From: Microcystis viridis FACHB-1342
Lineage (GTDB): Bacteria; Cyanobacteriota; Cyanobacteriia; Cyanobacteriales; Microcystaceae
Assembly (NCBI RefSeq): GCF_014698335.1
Contig: NZ_JACJSV010000010.1
Location: 22,247 to 86,246, forward strand
Length of the DNA stretch: 64,000 nucleotides
Reading direction: 5' to 3'
The translations under genes and the position numbers were made by a program. This document shows, in pieces, positions 35,005 through 43,885 of this stretch; the first letter of the stretch is position 1, and every line of letters starts with the position of its first letter. A model generated the notes under the pieces. That model was given only the letters and a program-made list of their open reading frames with translations, was not told the origin of the DNA and did not search any database.

Positions 35005-35053
35005 ATTAAAGGTAAAATACTTGTACGTTTTATACAAGTATTTTACCTTTAAT
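35005..35053. repeat. Perfect 21-bp hairpin with 7-nt loop
   Basis: The arm starting ATTAAAGGTAAAATAC at 35005-35025 is followed by CGTTTTA and by its exact complement at 35033-35053. It lies in a gene-poor region, with no T tract, so it is not a standard terminator. Confidence 0.85.
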
Positions 35054-35392
35054 ATGGATACCCGAAGAGCTAGGATGATTGTCGATTTCTTGCTATTTTT
35101 AATTTGCCATTAGGATCTAGCCTAAATAATCTTTTAGATGCCCTAGAATTTCACTATTTCTAATCATAAAAAATTTCATGGCAATTATAAATAGTAAAGT
35201 CAAGAGAAAGTATTATTTCTTGCCATCTATAAGCTTTAGAACCATATTAACTGTTACTTTATTAGATAAAAGATTGAGGACTAGAGTGATTGTTATTGAT
35301 GCTTGACATTTGCTTAGTTGATAGGTTGATCAGGAAAAATGGTAATGAATTATCTGGGAATTTTGATTGCAAAAAAAATTCAATAAAGACCA

Positions 35393-35803
35393 CTATTTTC
35401 GATTAAAAGTCCATTTTTTATGGGCAATAAAATTATAAATAGTCATTAGTATAGTAAGGATTATGTAAGCGGACAAGTACCATACTTTCAACAAATCAAC
35501 CAAGAAATACATAGCGATAGCGACCGCAAAAGAACTAGAAAGCATGATCCCATGATACTTGATTAATTCTCCCAAAATACTTCCAATTTTTATTCGTCCT
35601 GTAAATGTATATTTTCGATTCAGATAGAATCCCAATGTATTTACATAGAACATTTGCACGAAAATCGAGAGAACGTAATGCAATTTTAGGTAATTGGTTA
35701 AAAGGTATAGAATTAGTATATTTTGGAATGAACAAAAGACACCCACAAGGCAAAACCTAAAAAATGAGCTTCTGAATAAACGATTAACCGCAATAAATTT
35801 CAT
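35393..35803 (-). CDS. GtrA-like family membrane protein
   Basis: A 136-residue protein with four hydrophobic helices of the GtrA/DPMS type. FFRFCLVGVFCSFQNILIL at the start, then NTLGFYLNRKYTF and the late YNFIAHKKWTF are the family signatures. GtrA proteins are thought to flip or help move polyprenyl-phosphate sugars across the membrane for surface glycan decoration. It ends the glycan cluster and is 17 bp downstream of a GT2 gene, so co-transcription is likely. Confidence 0.88.
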   Translation of the reverse strand: MKFIAVNRLFRSSFFRFCLVGVFCSFQNILILYLLTNYLKLHYVLSIFVQMFYVNTLGFYLNRKYTFTGRIKIGSILGELIKYHGIMLSSSFAVAIAMYFLVDLLKVWYLSAYIILTILMTIYNFIAHKKWTFNRK

Positions 35804-35820
35804 GTTAAACCTAATCGTTA

Positions 35821-36786
35821 CTAAATTATATTAGCTTTTAGTCTAGCAATTATGCGCTCATGGATGCGCGAATATCGTAAGTATTTGTAAACTCCTAAAA
35901 AACCAAGCGAAAAACTCGATAGGAGTAACTTAATTAACTCTAATCGAGAACCTTTACCATGCGCCATCCTCGCTAAAATAGTATTCACTTGTATTGAGAA
36001 TTCAGCAAGTGATCGAATTCTTTTTTTTCTGTAAGCTGACACGTCCCATCTATCTAGACAGTCGTGAGCAACCACATTCAATTGATTATAAAACTCTCCA
36101 GTTTTGGAGCTTCTGACAACGGTTTGAGAGCTTGAATGAATGCGGAATGCACTCAATGGATAAGGATAATAAATGATTTTTTCATCTCGTTTATGAAAAG
36201 CGATTTTTAACCAGAGATCCCAGTCGGCTGTATACCAAAGTTTTTCGTTCATTCCCCCCACCTGTAAAGCAATTTCTCTTTTAAAAATTGGAGCAGGAAT
36301 GGAGATAAAATTTTGAATCAACAGGCTCTCGATTAAAATATCTCTATCAACATATTTTGGAAAAGCTGGTAAAGGACAAGTCCATAAACCTAACTTTTTC
36401 CCTCGGTCATTGATAAAGATTGAAGGGTGTAAAAGTAAGTCGGTATCTGGATAATTATTAAGGATTTCCTTGATTATTTTTAAACGATTGTTCAACCATA
36501 AGTCGTCTTGATGTAATAAACATACATAGTCTCCCGAAGCATTCTGTAAAGCGAAGTTAGTGTTAGCAACCCAATTGCCTATCCTTTTACGCTCGAAAAG
36601 CTTGATAGGAATTTTATCCTCGTAATTTTTGATAATAGATAAAGTTCGATCAGTAGAGCCATCATCAATGATAATATACTCGACGTTTCTCTCATTTTGT
36701 TCAAGGATTGAATTAAGAGTATCCTTTAGATACTGATCTCCATTATAAGTGGGAATTAATACGGACAACCAAGGATGAGCATTCAT
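35821..36786 (-). CDS. Family 2 glycosyltransferase
   Basis: A 321-residue GT-A-fold enzyme. SVLIPTYNGDQYLKDTLNSIL opens the domain, followed by IIDDGSTD (nucleotide binding) and LLHQDDLW (the DxD-like metal motif), with a late WYTADWDLWLKIA acceptor-site block. It would add a sugar from an NDP donor in the cytosol; donor and acceptor are unknown. It lies 23 bp after a methyltransferase gene and before GtrA, in a surface glycan cluster. Confidence 0.92.
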   Translation of the reverse strand: MNAHPWLSVLIPTYNGDQYLKDTLNSILEQNERNVEYIIIDDGSTDRTLSIIKNYEDKIPIKLFERKRIGNWVANTNFALQNASGDYVCLLHQDDLWLNNRLKIIKEILNNYPDTDLLLHPSIFINDRGKKLGLWTCPLPAFPKYVDRDILIESLLIQNFISIPAPIFKREIALQVGGMNEKLWYTADWDLWLKIAFHKRDEKIIYYPYPLSAFRIHSSSQTVVRSSKTGEFYNQLNVVAHDCLDRWDVSAYRKKRIRSLAEFSIQVNTILARMAHGKGSRLELIKLLLSSFSLGFLGVYKYLRYSRIHERIIARLKANII

Positions 36787-36809
36787 AAAAACTTTTTGAA
36801 ATAACAGTA

Positions 36810-37442
36810 TTATGAAGAAATTTTAATCAGAAAAACAATATTGTTTTTCCAAGGACGAACGGTAGACTCAAGGATAATCGATTGTTTACCAAAGAGTTTA
36901 TATATCATATCTCGAAATTGTTCGGTCGTTTTATGCTTGACCTTATCACCAGTAATATACAGATCCAATAGATAGCATAAATAATGGATCGGTGAATTAT
37001 TTTTACGCCAATCCTTGAGAACAATATATCCGTTAGGTTTTAAGGATTTACCAGCGTAAGTTAAGAATTCTTCATGCATTGACCAAGGAACATGGTGCAT
37101 AACATCACTAATGACGACTAAATCGACACTTTGGGGGGTTTCTGCAACGAATTCTTGAATTGATTTTTGTTCAAACCGAACATGATCGAGATTTCCTTGA
37201 AACATCCGTCCTACCCTAGGAGTAATATCGATTCCTATAATATGTGAACTAGGATAGGCACTCGCTAAAAGTTCAGTTAAAGCACCTTCCCCACAGCCTA
37301 ACTCTAGAATTATCTCAGGATTAACCCATTTATGGATTTGATGAGTTAAATCAGCTTGATTAATAAAAATGTTTCGATAAATATCAGAAATTGGTCTTTC
37401 CCAAGGACCTAACAAGCTCCGAACAAAAGTTCCTATCGGCAT
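36810..37442 (-). CDS. Class I SAM-dependent methyltransferase
   Basis: A 210-residue Rossmann-fold methyltransferase. The SAM-binding motif ILELGCGEGALTELL is at about 46-60, acidic ribose contact GIDIT follows, and VDLVVISDVMHHVPW corresponds to motif IV. Its place between glycosyltransferase genes suggests methylation of a sugar or lipid carrier. No close functional relative is recognised. Confidence 0.88.
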   Translation of the reverse strand: MPIGTFVRSLLGPWERPISDIYRNIFINQADLTHQIHKWVNPEIILELGCGEGALTELLASAYPSSHIIGIDITPRVGRMFQGNLDHVRFEQKSIQEFVAETPQSVDLVVISDVMHHVPWSMHEEFLTYAGKSLKPNGYIVLKDWRKNNSPIHYLCYLLDLYITGDKVKHKTTEQFRDMIYKLFGKQSIILESTVRPWKNNIVFLIKISS

Positions 37443-37490
37443 AAAAATTAGTTAACCCCCTATAAATTTACCTTCGGCTGTTTTCATCTT

Positions 37491-37619
37491 TGTTTTAGTC
37501 CCAAAACACTTAAAAAGAAACTGGAAAAAAATCACCTGTGCTACCAAGGCTAAAGCGGGTACGGAAGGAATGACAATTCTCATGGTCACGGACGTATCTA
37601 AGGCTCCATAAAACTGAGT
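37491..37619 (-). pseudogene. C-terminal fragment of the GT2 gene at 38404, frameshifted
   Basis: Matches the last 40-odd codons of the downstream-paralogue gene (QLYGALDPAVTMRIVIPS becomes QFYGALDTSVTMRIVIPS). One extra T in the run GATTTTTTTCCAG shifts the frame, so the original LKRK end is lost. It lies between the two methyltransferase genes. Confidence 0.85.
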
Positions 37620-37631
37620 GACGAACCATCT

Positions 37632-38384
37632 TTAGGGTTTTTGAGCGACAGTAATCAGTTGAAGTCCTCGAGAAGAAACCAGAAAATCATCTACCCTAAA
37701 TACAAACTGCAAAAATCGAGAGGTAATCTTACTCACAAATGTTACCTTCGTTTTCATTACCTTTTCTGGACCGAGAGCAGAAACCATCTGATAATAGATT
37801 AACCCTAAAAAAGTCCCCCATCCATAATTCTTTTTGACAGAAAATCCACTATTAGTTACTAAAGAGGCGAACTCTTTCATTCCAAAACGCCGATAATGAC
37901 CCGCAACCTCATCCTGTCTAGACCAATAACGCATATTACAAGGTACGGTCAGAAGGGCGATACCTCCTGGTTTTAATAAAGAGAAAATAATGTTGAGAGC
38001 TGCTTCAGGTTCGGGAAGATGCTCGATGACTTCACTACAGATCACTAGATCATAAGAACAGCGAGGCAATCTTTCAGCAACTTCGTACAAATCTCCTACC
38101 TGAATGACATTGCGAATTTCCGGATGGGCGGATTTCTTTCCTTCCTCGGAATATTCTATTCCTGACAAGGTAGCTTTTGGATATTTATTTTTAAGTAGGC
38201 TTAAAAATGCTCCACGGCCACAACCAAGATCGAGAATACTACAATCTTCCATAGAAAATTTAGGTAGCTCGCGTAGCATTAAACGATAGCGATTATGGGT
38301 AAGAGGTCCTATATCTTGTAGGTTTTGCCATTGCTGCGACCAAAGATGGTCGTACATTTCCAAGTCATACTCACTGTTATTCAT
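37632..38384 (-). CDS. Class I SAM-dependent methyltransferase (UbiE/COQ5-like)
   Basis: A 250-residue methyltransferase. SILDLGCGRGAFLSLL (about 45-60) is motif I, GIEYSEEG follows, YDLVICSEVIEHLPEPEAAL is motif IV, and a late LLKPGGIALLTVPC motif is typical. The N-terminal part opens YDLEMYDHLWSQQWQNL. It is likely to modify a glycan or lipid intermediate, judged only from its neighbours. It is 19 bp downstream of the GT2 gene and probably co-transcribed. Confidence 0.9.
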   Translation of the reverse strand: MNNSEYDLEMYDHLWSQQWQNLQDIGPLTHNRYRLMLRELPKFSMEDCSILDLGCGRGAFLSLLKNKYPKATLSGIEYSEEGKKSAHPEIRNVIQVGDLYEVAERLPRCSYDLVICSEVIEHLPEPEAALNIIFSLLKPGGIALLTVPCNMRYWSRQDEVAGHYRRFGMKEFASLVTNSGFSVKKNYGWGTFLGLIYYQMVSALGPEKVMKTKVTFVSKITSRFLQFVFRVDDFLVSSRGLQLITVAQKP

Positions 38385-38403
38385 AGTTTAAATGTAAATA
38401 GAA

Positions 38404-39576
38404 TTACTTCCGTTTTAGTCCCAAAACACTTAAAAAGAAACTGGAAAAAATCACCTGTACTCCCAACCCTAGAGCGGTTACGGAAGGAATGACAATCCGC
38501 ATGGTCACGGCTGGATCTAAAGCCCCATAAAGTTGTGCATTCCAAGTATATAAAGCATACACCGAACCGCCTATACCTACTAAAAATAAAATTACGCCAA
38601 TGATCAATCCCACCTCCAGATTAATATAACGTAAAAATCGTCTTAATTTTCGGTCTTCTGGTAATAAACCTTCGCTGATAGCAAAAGCTTTTGTAAAGAT
38701 GGCAAAACTGACGATTTGAAAGCCAATAATCAAAGCTGTGGCTGAATAGAGAAGGGTGTGAACTCTGGGTTGGGTCATAAACCAAATCGTCGCCACAAAT
38801 CCCAGAAACATTAAAGCCAGTCCGGGGTAGAGAAACAACCAGCGAGGACTATACATTAAGAGGAATCGGAGATGTCGCCAGCCATCGCGCCAAGTTTTTA
38901 GGTGGGGGGGACGACTGCGACCGTCAGGGGATAAAGTGGTTGGTACTTCGGTAATTTTCAGACCGTAGAGGGATGCTTTCACCACCATCTCGCTGGCGAA
39001 TTCCATGCCAGTGGTGCGTAGGTTCAATTGTTCGATCGCCTGTTTACTAAACCCGCGCAATCCACAGTGAAAATCACCACAGGGGCTGCCAAAAAATAAC
39101 CGTCCTAACCAAGTCAAGACAGGATTGCCCAGATGCTTATGCAATACTGGCATCGCCCCTGGTTTAATTCCCCCCTGAAAACGATTGCCCATCACCAAAT
39201 CGTAACCCTGTCGCAATTTTTCTAGGAAAGGCGAAAGATTAGTAAAGTCATAGCTATCATCGGCATCCCCGATAATAATGTATTGACCTTTGGCGGCGGC
39301 GATCCCCCCCCGCAGGGCGCTACCATAACCCCTTTCTGGGATGGGAACCACCCGCGCCCCTGAATTAGTGGCAATTTCTTGGGAACCATCGCTACTGCCA
39401 TTATCGGCGATTAGCACCTCCCCCGCAATTTTGTGTCGTTCCAGATAATCTCGCGCTTTGCCGATACAGGTGGCCAGGGTTTCCGCCTCGTTGAGACAGG
39501 GCATGATGATCGATAATTCTAGAGTAGGTATCTGCTCATTGGCGACGGCATCTGCCATGACCTGATTTTCTAGCAT
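38404..39576 (-). CDS. Membrane-anchored GT2, dolichyl/undecaprenyl-phosphate sugar synthase-like
   Basis: A 390-residue enzyme of the DPM1-like GT2 branch. IIMPCLNEAETLATCIGKA starts the GT-A domain (about 22), then IADNGSSDGS, IIGDADDSYDF and FHCGLRGF. From about 235 there are four hydrophobic helices. Such enzymes charge a polyprenyl phosphate with a sugar, matching the GtrA and GT-C-type proteins nearby. Fragments of its own gene lie on both sides (37491-37619 and 41650-41940). Confidence 0.92.
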   Translation of the reverse strand: MLENQVMADAVANEQIPTLELSIIMPCLNEAETLATCIGKARDYLERHKIAGEVLIADNGSSDGSQEIATNSGARVVPIPERGYGSALRGGIAAAKGQYIIIGDADDSYDFTNLSPFLEKLRQGYDLVMGNRFQGGIKPGAMPVLHKHLGNPVLTWLGRLFFGSPCGDFHCGLRGFSKQAIEQLNLRTTGMEFASEMVVKASLYGLKITEVPTTLSPDGRSRPPHLKTWRDGWRHLRFLLMYSPRWLFLYPGLALMFLGFVATIWFMTQPRVHTLLYSATALIIGFQIVSFAIFTKAFAISEGLLPEDRKLRRFLRYINLEVGLIIGVILFLVGIGGSVYALYTWNAQLYGALDPAVTMRIVIPSVTALGLGVQVIFSSFFLSVLGLKRK

Positions 39577-39891
39577 AACAATCGCGGTGGAGTCGTTTTG
39601 CCCAAGAGTATAACAGGATTATTGACGTTTGTAACAACAAATTTTTGATTGCTCAATAGTGCTGCCTTAATTGATTGGCTTGTCTTTGTCCCCAATAACC
39701 TATAATAAGTGGGCTGTTCATTATCTAGATTTCCGAAGCTATCTTAAGCTAGACAGGACCTTCAGCATCCCAACAACGGGGTTTAGATTACGAACAGCTT
39801 AGGGCAAAAATTTGGCAACCCAGAGAAAATGATACTGAAAAATTAAAAACTGAAGTTTATCTTGATTTCAGAGCAATAAACCTTAGCTATA
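39577..39891. other. Upstream region of the GT2 gene, with a possible coding remnant
   Basis: The first 40 bp are duplicated at about 41900-41940. A TATAAT occurs near 39701. On the plus strand from about 39752 a start-less frame reads SQQRGLDYEQLRAKIW and on to KTEVYLDF, ending in the 3' end of the convergent gene; it may be a decayed gene. No mobile element with clear ends is seen. Confidence 0.35.
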
Positions 39892-41538
39892 TCAAGCTGA
39901 AAATCGAAATGACCTTAAAAGTTTAGTTGTAACATATAAGTTTAGAATTGATAGTGCCGATAGCAATGGATTACTGGGGAATAAATAACGTGAAGCTGCG
40001 GGGAAAAATGCCATATCGACTGCAACATACAAAAATAAGCGCAGTAAAATTATAGATAGGGCAAAAGAAATAATCAATACATATTGATTAAGAAGTTGGG
40101 AGTGAACAGGTTTAATCAAGTAATAGACGAATAATATTACAAAAGATATCATTCCAATAATATTGATGATCTGAATTAAAGGAGTGATCCTGATCTGGTT
40201 TAAATAGAAAATAAGGTCTTTATTTAAATCTCGTTGATTAACTAGATAAGTTCGACGATGTGCCACTCGATTAAATATTGATCTCATTTCAGGAGTTACT
40301 CGAGGATCATCCGTATTTTGTAAGAATCTATTACTGACTCGTGGCAAAAATAAATATCCACTCATTTTAGTTAATGAATGAGGAAATTTGTTTAGCCAAA
40401 ATCCTATATCTATAGGATCAAAAGAGAAAGTTTTCCTGTTAATTATTTGATAGTTAAATGCCTCTTGCAGTTCAGAATTAATTTGAGTAAAAACTTGATA
40501 CATACTCCTGTCTTCTGTTAAATTGCTTCTTCTAATTGCTTCTATTGTTGACCAGTGCACCCAATCAATTGTTACTTCTATATTAGTATCTTTTCCACCG
40601 AGTGTAGTAACTTTCCTAGCTAATTCTTCTTCGATTAGAGATTTTACTTGATTCAACGTTGGACTCACTTGATAAGCCATTTTTAATTGTTTACGACTTA
40701 TATTGACAAACTCAAAATCATCGATATTTTGACCATCATCTATACTCTGAATCTGGGAAAAAGTTTCTTTAAAAGCCGATGATTGACCAATGGATAATGC
40801 CGGTAATTCTAGAAAAAAAGTATTTAATAAAGTAAAAAATGTAGTAATTAATAAACTTATAGCGATGGGAATAATACAAATCGGCAAAGCTTCTCGAATA
40901 GCTCTTGCTATATTCATTCTATTTCTTAATACAAGAATAACAAAAACAACTAGGTAACTCAGCAAGAACACTATCTGCTCTGGACGGGTAATGAATATTA
41001 TTCCTAAACACAATCCACCAAGGACAGAAAATATTAGTTTCTTCGCTAAATTTTCTGACATAACAGTTATGATGGTTAAAGCCAAAAGGATATGATATAA
41101 GCTAATGGCTATTGTTTCAGTTACAATAGTATTGAAAACCATAAAAGTTGTTATATGAAAAGTTAAAATTGCAAAAACGACTAAGCAGATATATCGAGGG
41201 ATTTTTAGTAATCTAAAACTAAAAACCAATAAAATATTAGAGATAGTGTAAAAAATCTCATGACTAATTCTTAGAGGAAAATTCAGAAAATTAGAAACCA
41301 TTATAAATATCGGATATCCTGGCATATAATCGATTATTGCCTTAGCTTTATTAGTAGGGAACCAAATATTCTGATCTGCCATTAACGCATAGAGCAAGCA
41401 ATCTCTTGGATGCCCTAAAACTTCACTGTTTCTGATTAAAAAAAACTTAATAATGATAATTGATAAAATCCCACAAGCAAAGAATAATTTGTTTATATCT
41501 TCGGAAAATATTCTCGTCAATAATTGTTTTTTTAGCAT
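39892..41538 (-). CDS. Large multi-spanning membrane protein, possible GT-C glycosyltransferase
   Basis: A 548-residue protein with about ten hydrophobic helices, an early NSEVLGHPRDCLLYALMADQ loop, and a MPGYPIFI motif. Between about residues 250 and 380 is a hydrophilic region (QSIDDGQNIDDFEF and on). The layout, with acidic residues after the first helix and a long extracytoplasmic loop, resembles polyprenyl-phosphate-dependent transferases but no diagnostic motif is certain. It is the first intact gene of the cluster. Function is inferred from context only. Confidence 0.6.
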   Translation of the reverse strand: MLKKQLLTRIFSEDINKLFFACGILSIIIIKFFLIRNSEVLGHPRDCLLYALMADQNIWFPTNKAKAIIDYMPGYPIFIMVSNFLNFPLRISHEIFYTISNILLVFSFRLLKIPRYICLVVFAILTFHITTFMVFNTIVTETIAISLYHILLALTIITVMSENLAKKLIFSVLGGLCLGIIFITRPEQIVFLLSYLVVFVILVLRNRMNIARAIREALPICIIPIAISLLITTFFTLLNTFFLELPALSIGQSSAFKETFSQIQSIDDGQNIDDFEFVNISRKQLKMAYQVSPTLNQVKSLIEEELARKVTTLGGKDTNIEVTIDWVHWSTIEAIRRSNLTEDRSMYQVFTQINSELQEAFNYQIINRKTFSFDPIDIGFWLNKFPHSLTKMSGYLFLPRVSNRFLQNTDDPRVTPEMRSIFNRVAHRRTYLVNQRDLNKDLIFYLNQIRITPLIQIINIIGMISFVILFVYYLIKPVHSQLLNQYVLIISFALSIILLRLFLYVAVDMAFFPAASRYLFPSNPLLSALSILNLYVTTKLLRSFRFSA

Positions 41539-41644
41539 AATATTTACCGAATTCAGATTACTTTGGCAATAACTTGGGTTAGACGATAGTAACTACTATA
41601 TCGAATAGAGATAAACTGTCCTCACATATTCAAATCCCTCATGA

Positions 41645-41899
41645 TCATAGTCCCCTTTCTAGGATAGTAACCACCCGCGCCCCTGAATTAGTGGCAATTT
41701 CTTGGGAACCATCGCTACTGCCATTATCGGCGATTAGCACCTCTCCCGCAATTTTGTGCCGTTCCAGATAATCTCGCGCTTTGCCGATACAGGTGGCCAG
41801 GGTTTCCGCCTCGTTGAGACAGGGCATGATGATCGATAATTCTAGAGTAGGTATCTGCTCATTAGAGGCGGCATCTGCCATGACCTGATTTTCTAGCAT
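41645..41899 (-). pseudogene. N-terminal fragment of the GT2 gene at 38404
   Basis: Encodes 84 residues nearly identical to the start of the 390-aa GT2 (LENQVMADAASNEQIPTLEL ...; IIMPCLNEAETL; DNGSSDGSQ) then ends VVTILERGL*. The duplicated DNA runs from about 41650 to 41940 and includes the upstream region. The nucleotide-binding half is present but the metal-binding and membrane parts are missing. Confidence 0.9.
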
Positions 41900-41982
41900 A
41901 ACAATGGCGGTGGATTCGTTTTGCCCAAGAATATAACAGGTTATGTACAGCAGTGTACCAAATTGTTAGCACACAATCTGCT

Positions 41983-42079
41983 TAGGGACTTGCGCTTTGA
42001 TAATGTACCATTTAGGGCTGGTCTTATTCTTCTACAGAGCGATTGTCTGGCTGGGATATTATTCCCACGCAAGTCCCTT
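41983..42079. mobile_element. Inverted-repeat element (AGGGACTTGCG ends)
   Basis: TTAGGGACTTGCG and CGCAAGTCCCTTA are terminal inverted repeats about 97 bp apart. A one-sided match (TTAGGGACTTG) is at about 11969. Too small to code for a transposase. Confidence 0.65.
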
Positions 42080-42157
42080 ATTCTTTTTTCTCTGAGCGGC
42101 AATCTCTACCTGAAGTTGAATTGCGATCGCTATGTTGGCCTCTCTGACTCTCTGACT

Positions 42158-42278
42158 GGGAGCATCTCATTTATGCAAGTGAGTAATTATACTTGTACCT
42201 AAAACTGGTTTCTAGCAAGGCTTTCAAAATAGCTTGACATAAAAACCTGATTTAGAGGTTACAAAGGTGAGATGCTCC
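42158..42278. mobile_element. MITE, 121 bp, GGGAGCATCTCA ends, 9-bp target duplication
   Basis: GGGAGCATCTCA and TGAGATGCTCCC are perfect 12-bp terminal repeats, flanked by TCTCTGACT at 42149-42157 and 42279-42287. Same family as 32360-32545, although the interior differs. Confidence 0.92.
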
Positions 42279-42494
42279 CTCTCTGACTTTCTTGATTGGG
42301 CAATTTAACCCAAATTTTCCAGCAACTGAAATTCTGATGCTATCCTCGCCATCCCACCTGATTATTTGCTAGAAGTCATGGCCAAATCTCCTTAACCCCA
42401 ACTGACGTTACATTTACTCAAAAGCTATATCCTTGGCACTGAATTTTTGATGCGTCCGGGACGCATCCCACAGCCAAATATCGCCAATTTCCCC

Positions 42495-42707
42495 CTAGGC
42501 TTTAGGTCTTAAATAAACTAGAGACTGTTGCCAAATTAAAGTGGGTTTATCGTAGTGATCGACTAGGTATAAACAGTTAGCATCTTGCCAAAGGATGCGA
42601 CCAACGAGCAGATCATCGGTGCTTAACTTAATTTCTACTTCCCGTTTCTCTTGAATATAGCTCTGTACTTGTTTAATACTCGGCAGACCAGGATCGAATT
42701 GAGACAT
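42495..42707 (-). CDS. hfq: Cyanobacterial Hfq-like RNA chaperone
   Basis: A 70-residue Sm-fold protein of the short cyanobacterial Hfq type: DPGLPSIKQVQSYIQEKREVE then KLSTDDLLVGRILWQDANCLYLVD and the Sm2-type SLVYLRPKA. Cyanobacterial Hfq lacks most of the classic RNA-contact residues and in Synechocystis interacts with the type IV pilus machinery. The Met at 42707 matches relatives; the frame is open to 42788. Divergent from dapF, the conserved arrangement in many cyanobacteria. Confidence 0.92.
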   Translation of the reverse strand: MSQFDPGLPSIKQVQSYIQEKREVEIKLSTDDLLVGRILWQDANCLYLVDHYDKPTLIWQQSLVYLRPKA

Positions 42708-42768
42708 AATGAGTTTATCGATGAGGTGTTCATCCTCTATTATTCCTGTTGAGTAGCTTTTATTGACG

Positions 42769-43614
42769 ATGAAAATCCCCTTCACCAAATATCAAGGACT
42801 GGGCAATGATTTTATTTTGATAGATAACCGTCACAGTCCCGAACCCCTGATCACACCAGAAATAGCCGTGGCTATGTGCGATCGACATTTTGGTATCGGT
42901 GCTGATGGCGTGATTTTTGTGCTTCCCGGCCAAGCAGCAACCGACTACACCATGAGAATTTTTAACTCTGATGGTTCGGAACCAGAAATGTGTGGTAACG
43001 GTATTCGCTGTCTAGCCCAATTTATCGCCCGTTTAGAGGCTAACAACGCCATTGGCCGCACCTATCGCATTCATACTCTAGCAGGAACGATTATTCCTCG
43101 TTTAGAGGCTAATGAACAGGTAACGGTTGATATGGGACCGCCGCAATTACTAGGCAGTGAAATCCCCACCACTTTGGTGAAGGGGTCAGAAAAAGTCCTC
43201 GCGGTTCCCCTAGAGGTGGAAGGCAAAGATTGGTTAATTACTTGCGTTAGTATGGGTAATCCCCACTGTGTCACTTTTGTCGATGATCTGGCCTCTATTC
43301 CCCTAGAAACTATCGGTCCAAAATTTGAGCATCATCCGGTTTTTCCCCAACGTACTAATGTGGAGTTTGTGGAGGTAATTGGGCCGGATTATATGAAGAT
43401 GCGTGTCTGGGAGAGAGGAGCGGGAATTACTCTCGCTTGCGGTACTGGTGCTTGTGCTGTGGTAGTGGCGGCCCTGTTAACGGGCAAATGCGATCGCCAT
43501 TGTACCGTGGAACTGCCCGGTGGTTGTCTTCAGATTCACTGGTCGGACACCGATAACCGGGTTTACATGACAGGTCCTGCTAAAGCTGTTTTTGAGGGCA
43601 TTTACGCCATCTAA
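42769..43614 (+). CDS. dapF: Diaminopimelate epimerase
   Basis: A 281-residue enzyme converting LL- to meso-diaminopimelate for lysine and peptidoglycan. The two catalytic cysteines are in EMCGNGIRC (about residue 71-75) and ACGTGACA (about 223). [13 protein letters not shown] opens the protein. An alternative TTG start at 42763 would add two residues; ATG 42769 is preferred. Divergent from hfq with 61 bp between starts. Confidence 0.97.
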   Translation: MKIPFTKYQGLGNDFILIDNRHSPEPLITPEIAVAMCDRHFGIGADGVIFVLPGQAATDYTMRIFNSDGSEPEMCGNGIRCLAQFIARLEANNAIGRTYRIHTLAGTIIPRLEANEQVTVDMGPPQLLGSEIPTTLVKGSEKVLAVPLEVEGKDWLITCVSMGNPHCVTFVDDLASIPLETIGPKFEHHPVFPQRTNVEFVEVIGPDYMKMRVWERGAGITLACGTGACAVVVAALLTGKCDRHCTVELPGGCLQIHWSDTDNRVYMTGPAKAVFEGIYAI

Positions 43615-43619
43615 ACCAA

Positions 43620-43661
43620 CCCGTCTGGACGGGGACTGAACTCCCCGAACAGCGCGACGGG
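43620..43661. terminator. Nested hairpin between convergent dapF and hli
   Basis: CCCGTC pairs with GACGGG, with GGGG/CCCC nested inside. It lies between the two convergent stops and lacks a T tract. Confidence 0.4.
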
Positions 43662-43672
43662 ATTGTTAATTC

Positions 43673-43885
43673 TTAGAGACTGGTAATCCAAGCAATAATT
43701 CCTTTACCAGTTAACAATTCAATGGCTAAAAGAGAGACAAAGCCAATCATAGCTAGTCTGCCATTCAATTTTTCAGCTTTTTTGGTAAAACCGAGACTGC
43801 TAGAACTATCAACGTACATTTTCGGTTCAACAGCAAAATTATTCAGTCTTCCTTGTTCTTCGGTGGTGTAGCCGCGGGCAGTCAT
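43673..43885 (-). CDS. High-light-inducible (Hli/SCP) chlorophyll-binding protein
   Basis: A 70-residue one-helix protein of the light-harvesting superfamily. The chlorophyll-binding signature [12 protein letters not shown] (about 38-49) is complete, followed by [18 protein letters not shown]. The N-terminal [20 protein letters not shown] extends the helix. Such proteins protect photosystem II assembly and dissipate energy under stress; they sit in the thylakoid membrane. Likely to be stress-induced, but no regulatory motif can be assigned. Confidence 0.95.
   Translation of the reverse strand: MTARGYTTEEQGRLNNFAVEPKMYVDSSSSLGFTKKAEKLNGRLAMIGFVSLLAIELLTGKGIIAWITSL

Larger units (their letters stand above)
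34535..35392. other. Gene-poor region with a MITE and a long hairpin
   Basis: About 860 bp between the membrane-protein gene and the glycan cluster. It holds the 133-bp MITE at 34839-34971, a chimeric ORF (34646-34957) partly inside it, and a 49-nt perfect hairpin at 35005-35053. Sequence 35054-35392 is AT-rich with nothing recognisable. Confidence 0.5.
41900..42494. other. Gene-poor region with two inverted-repeat elements
   Basis: About 595 bp without a convincing gene. It contains the elements at 41983-42079 and 42158-42278. A 93-codon plus-strand frame at 41921-42202 runs through both elements and is not considered real. Confidence 0.55.

Noticed and set aside
41921..42202. 93-aa plus-strand ORF
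   Set aside because: It crosses two inverted-repeat elements and has no recognisable composition or start signal.
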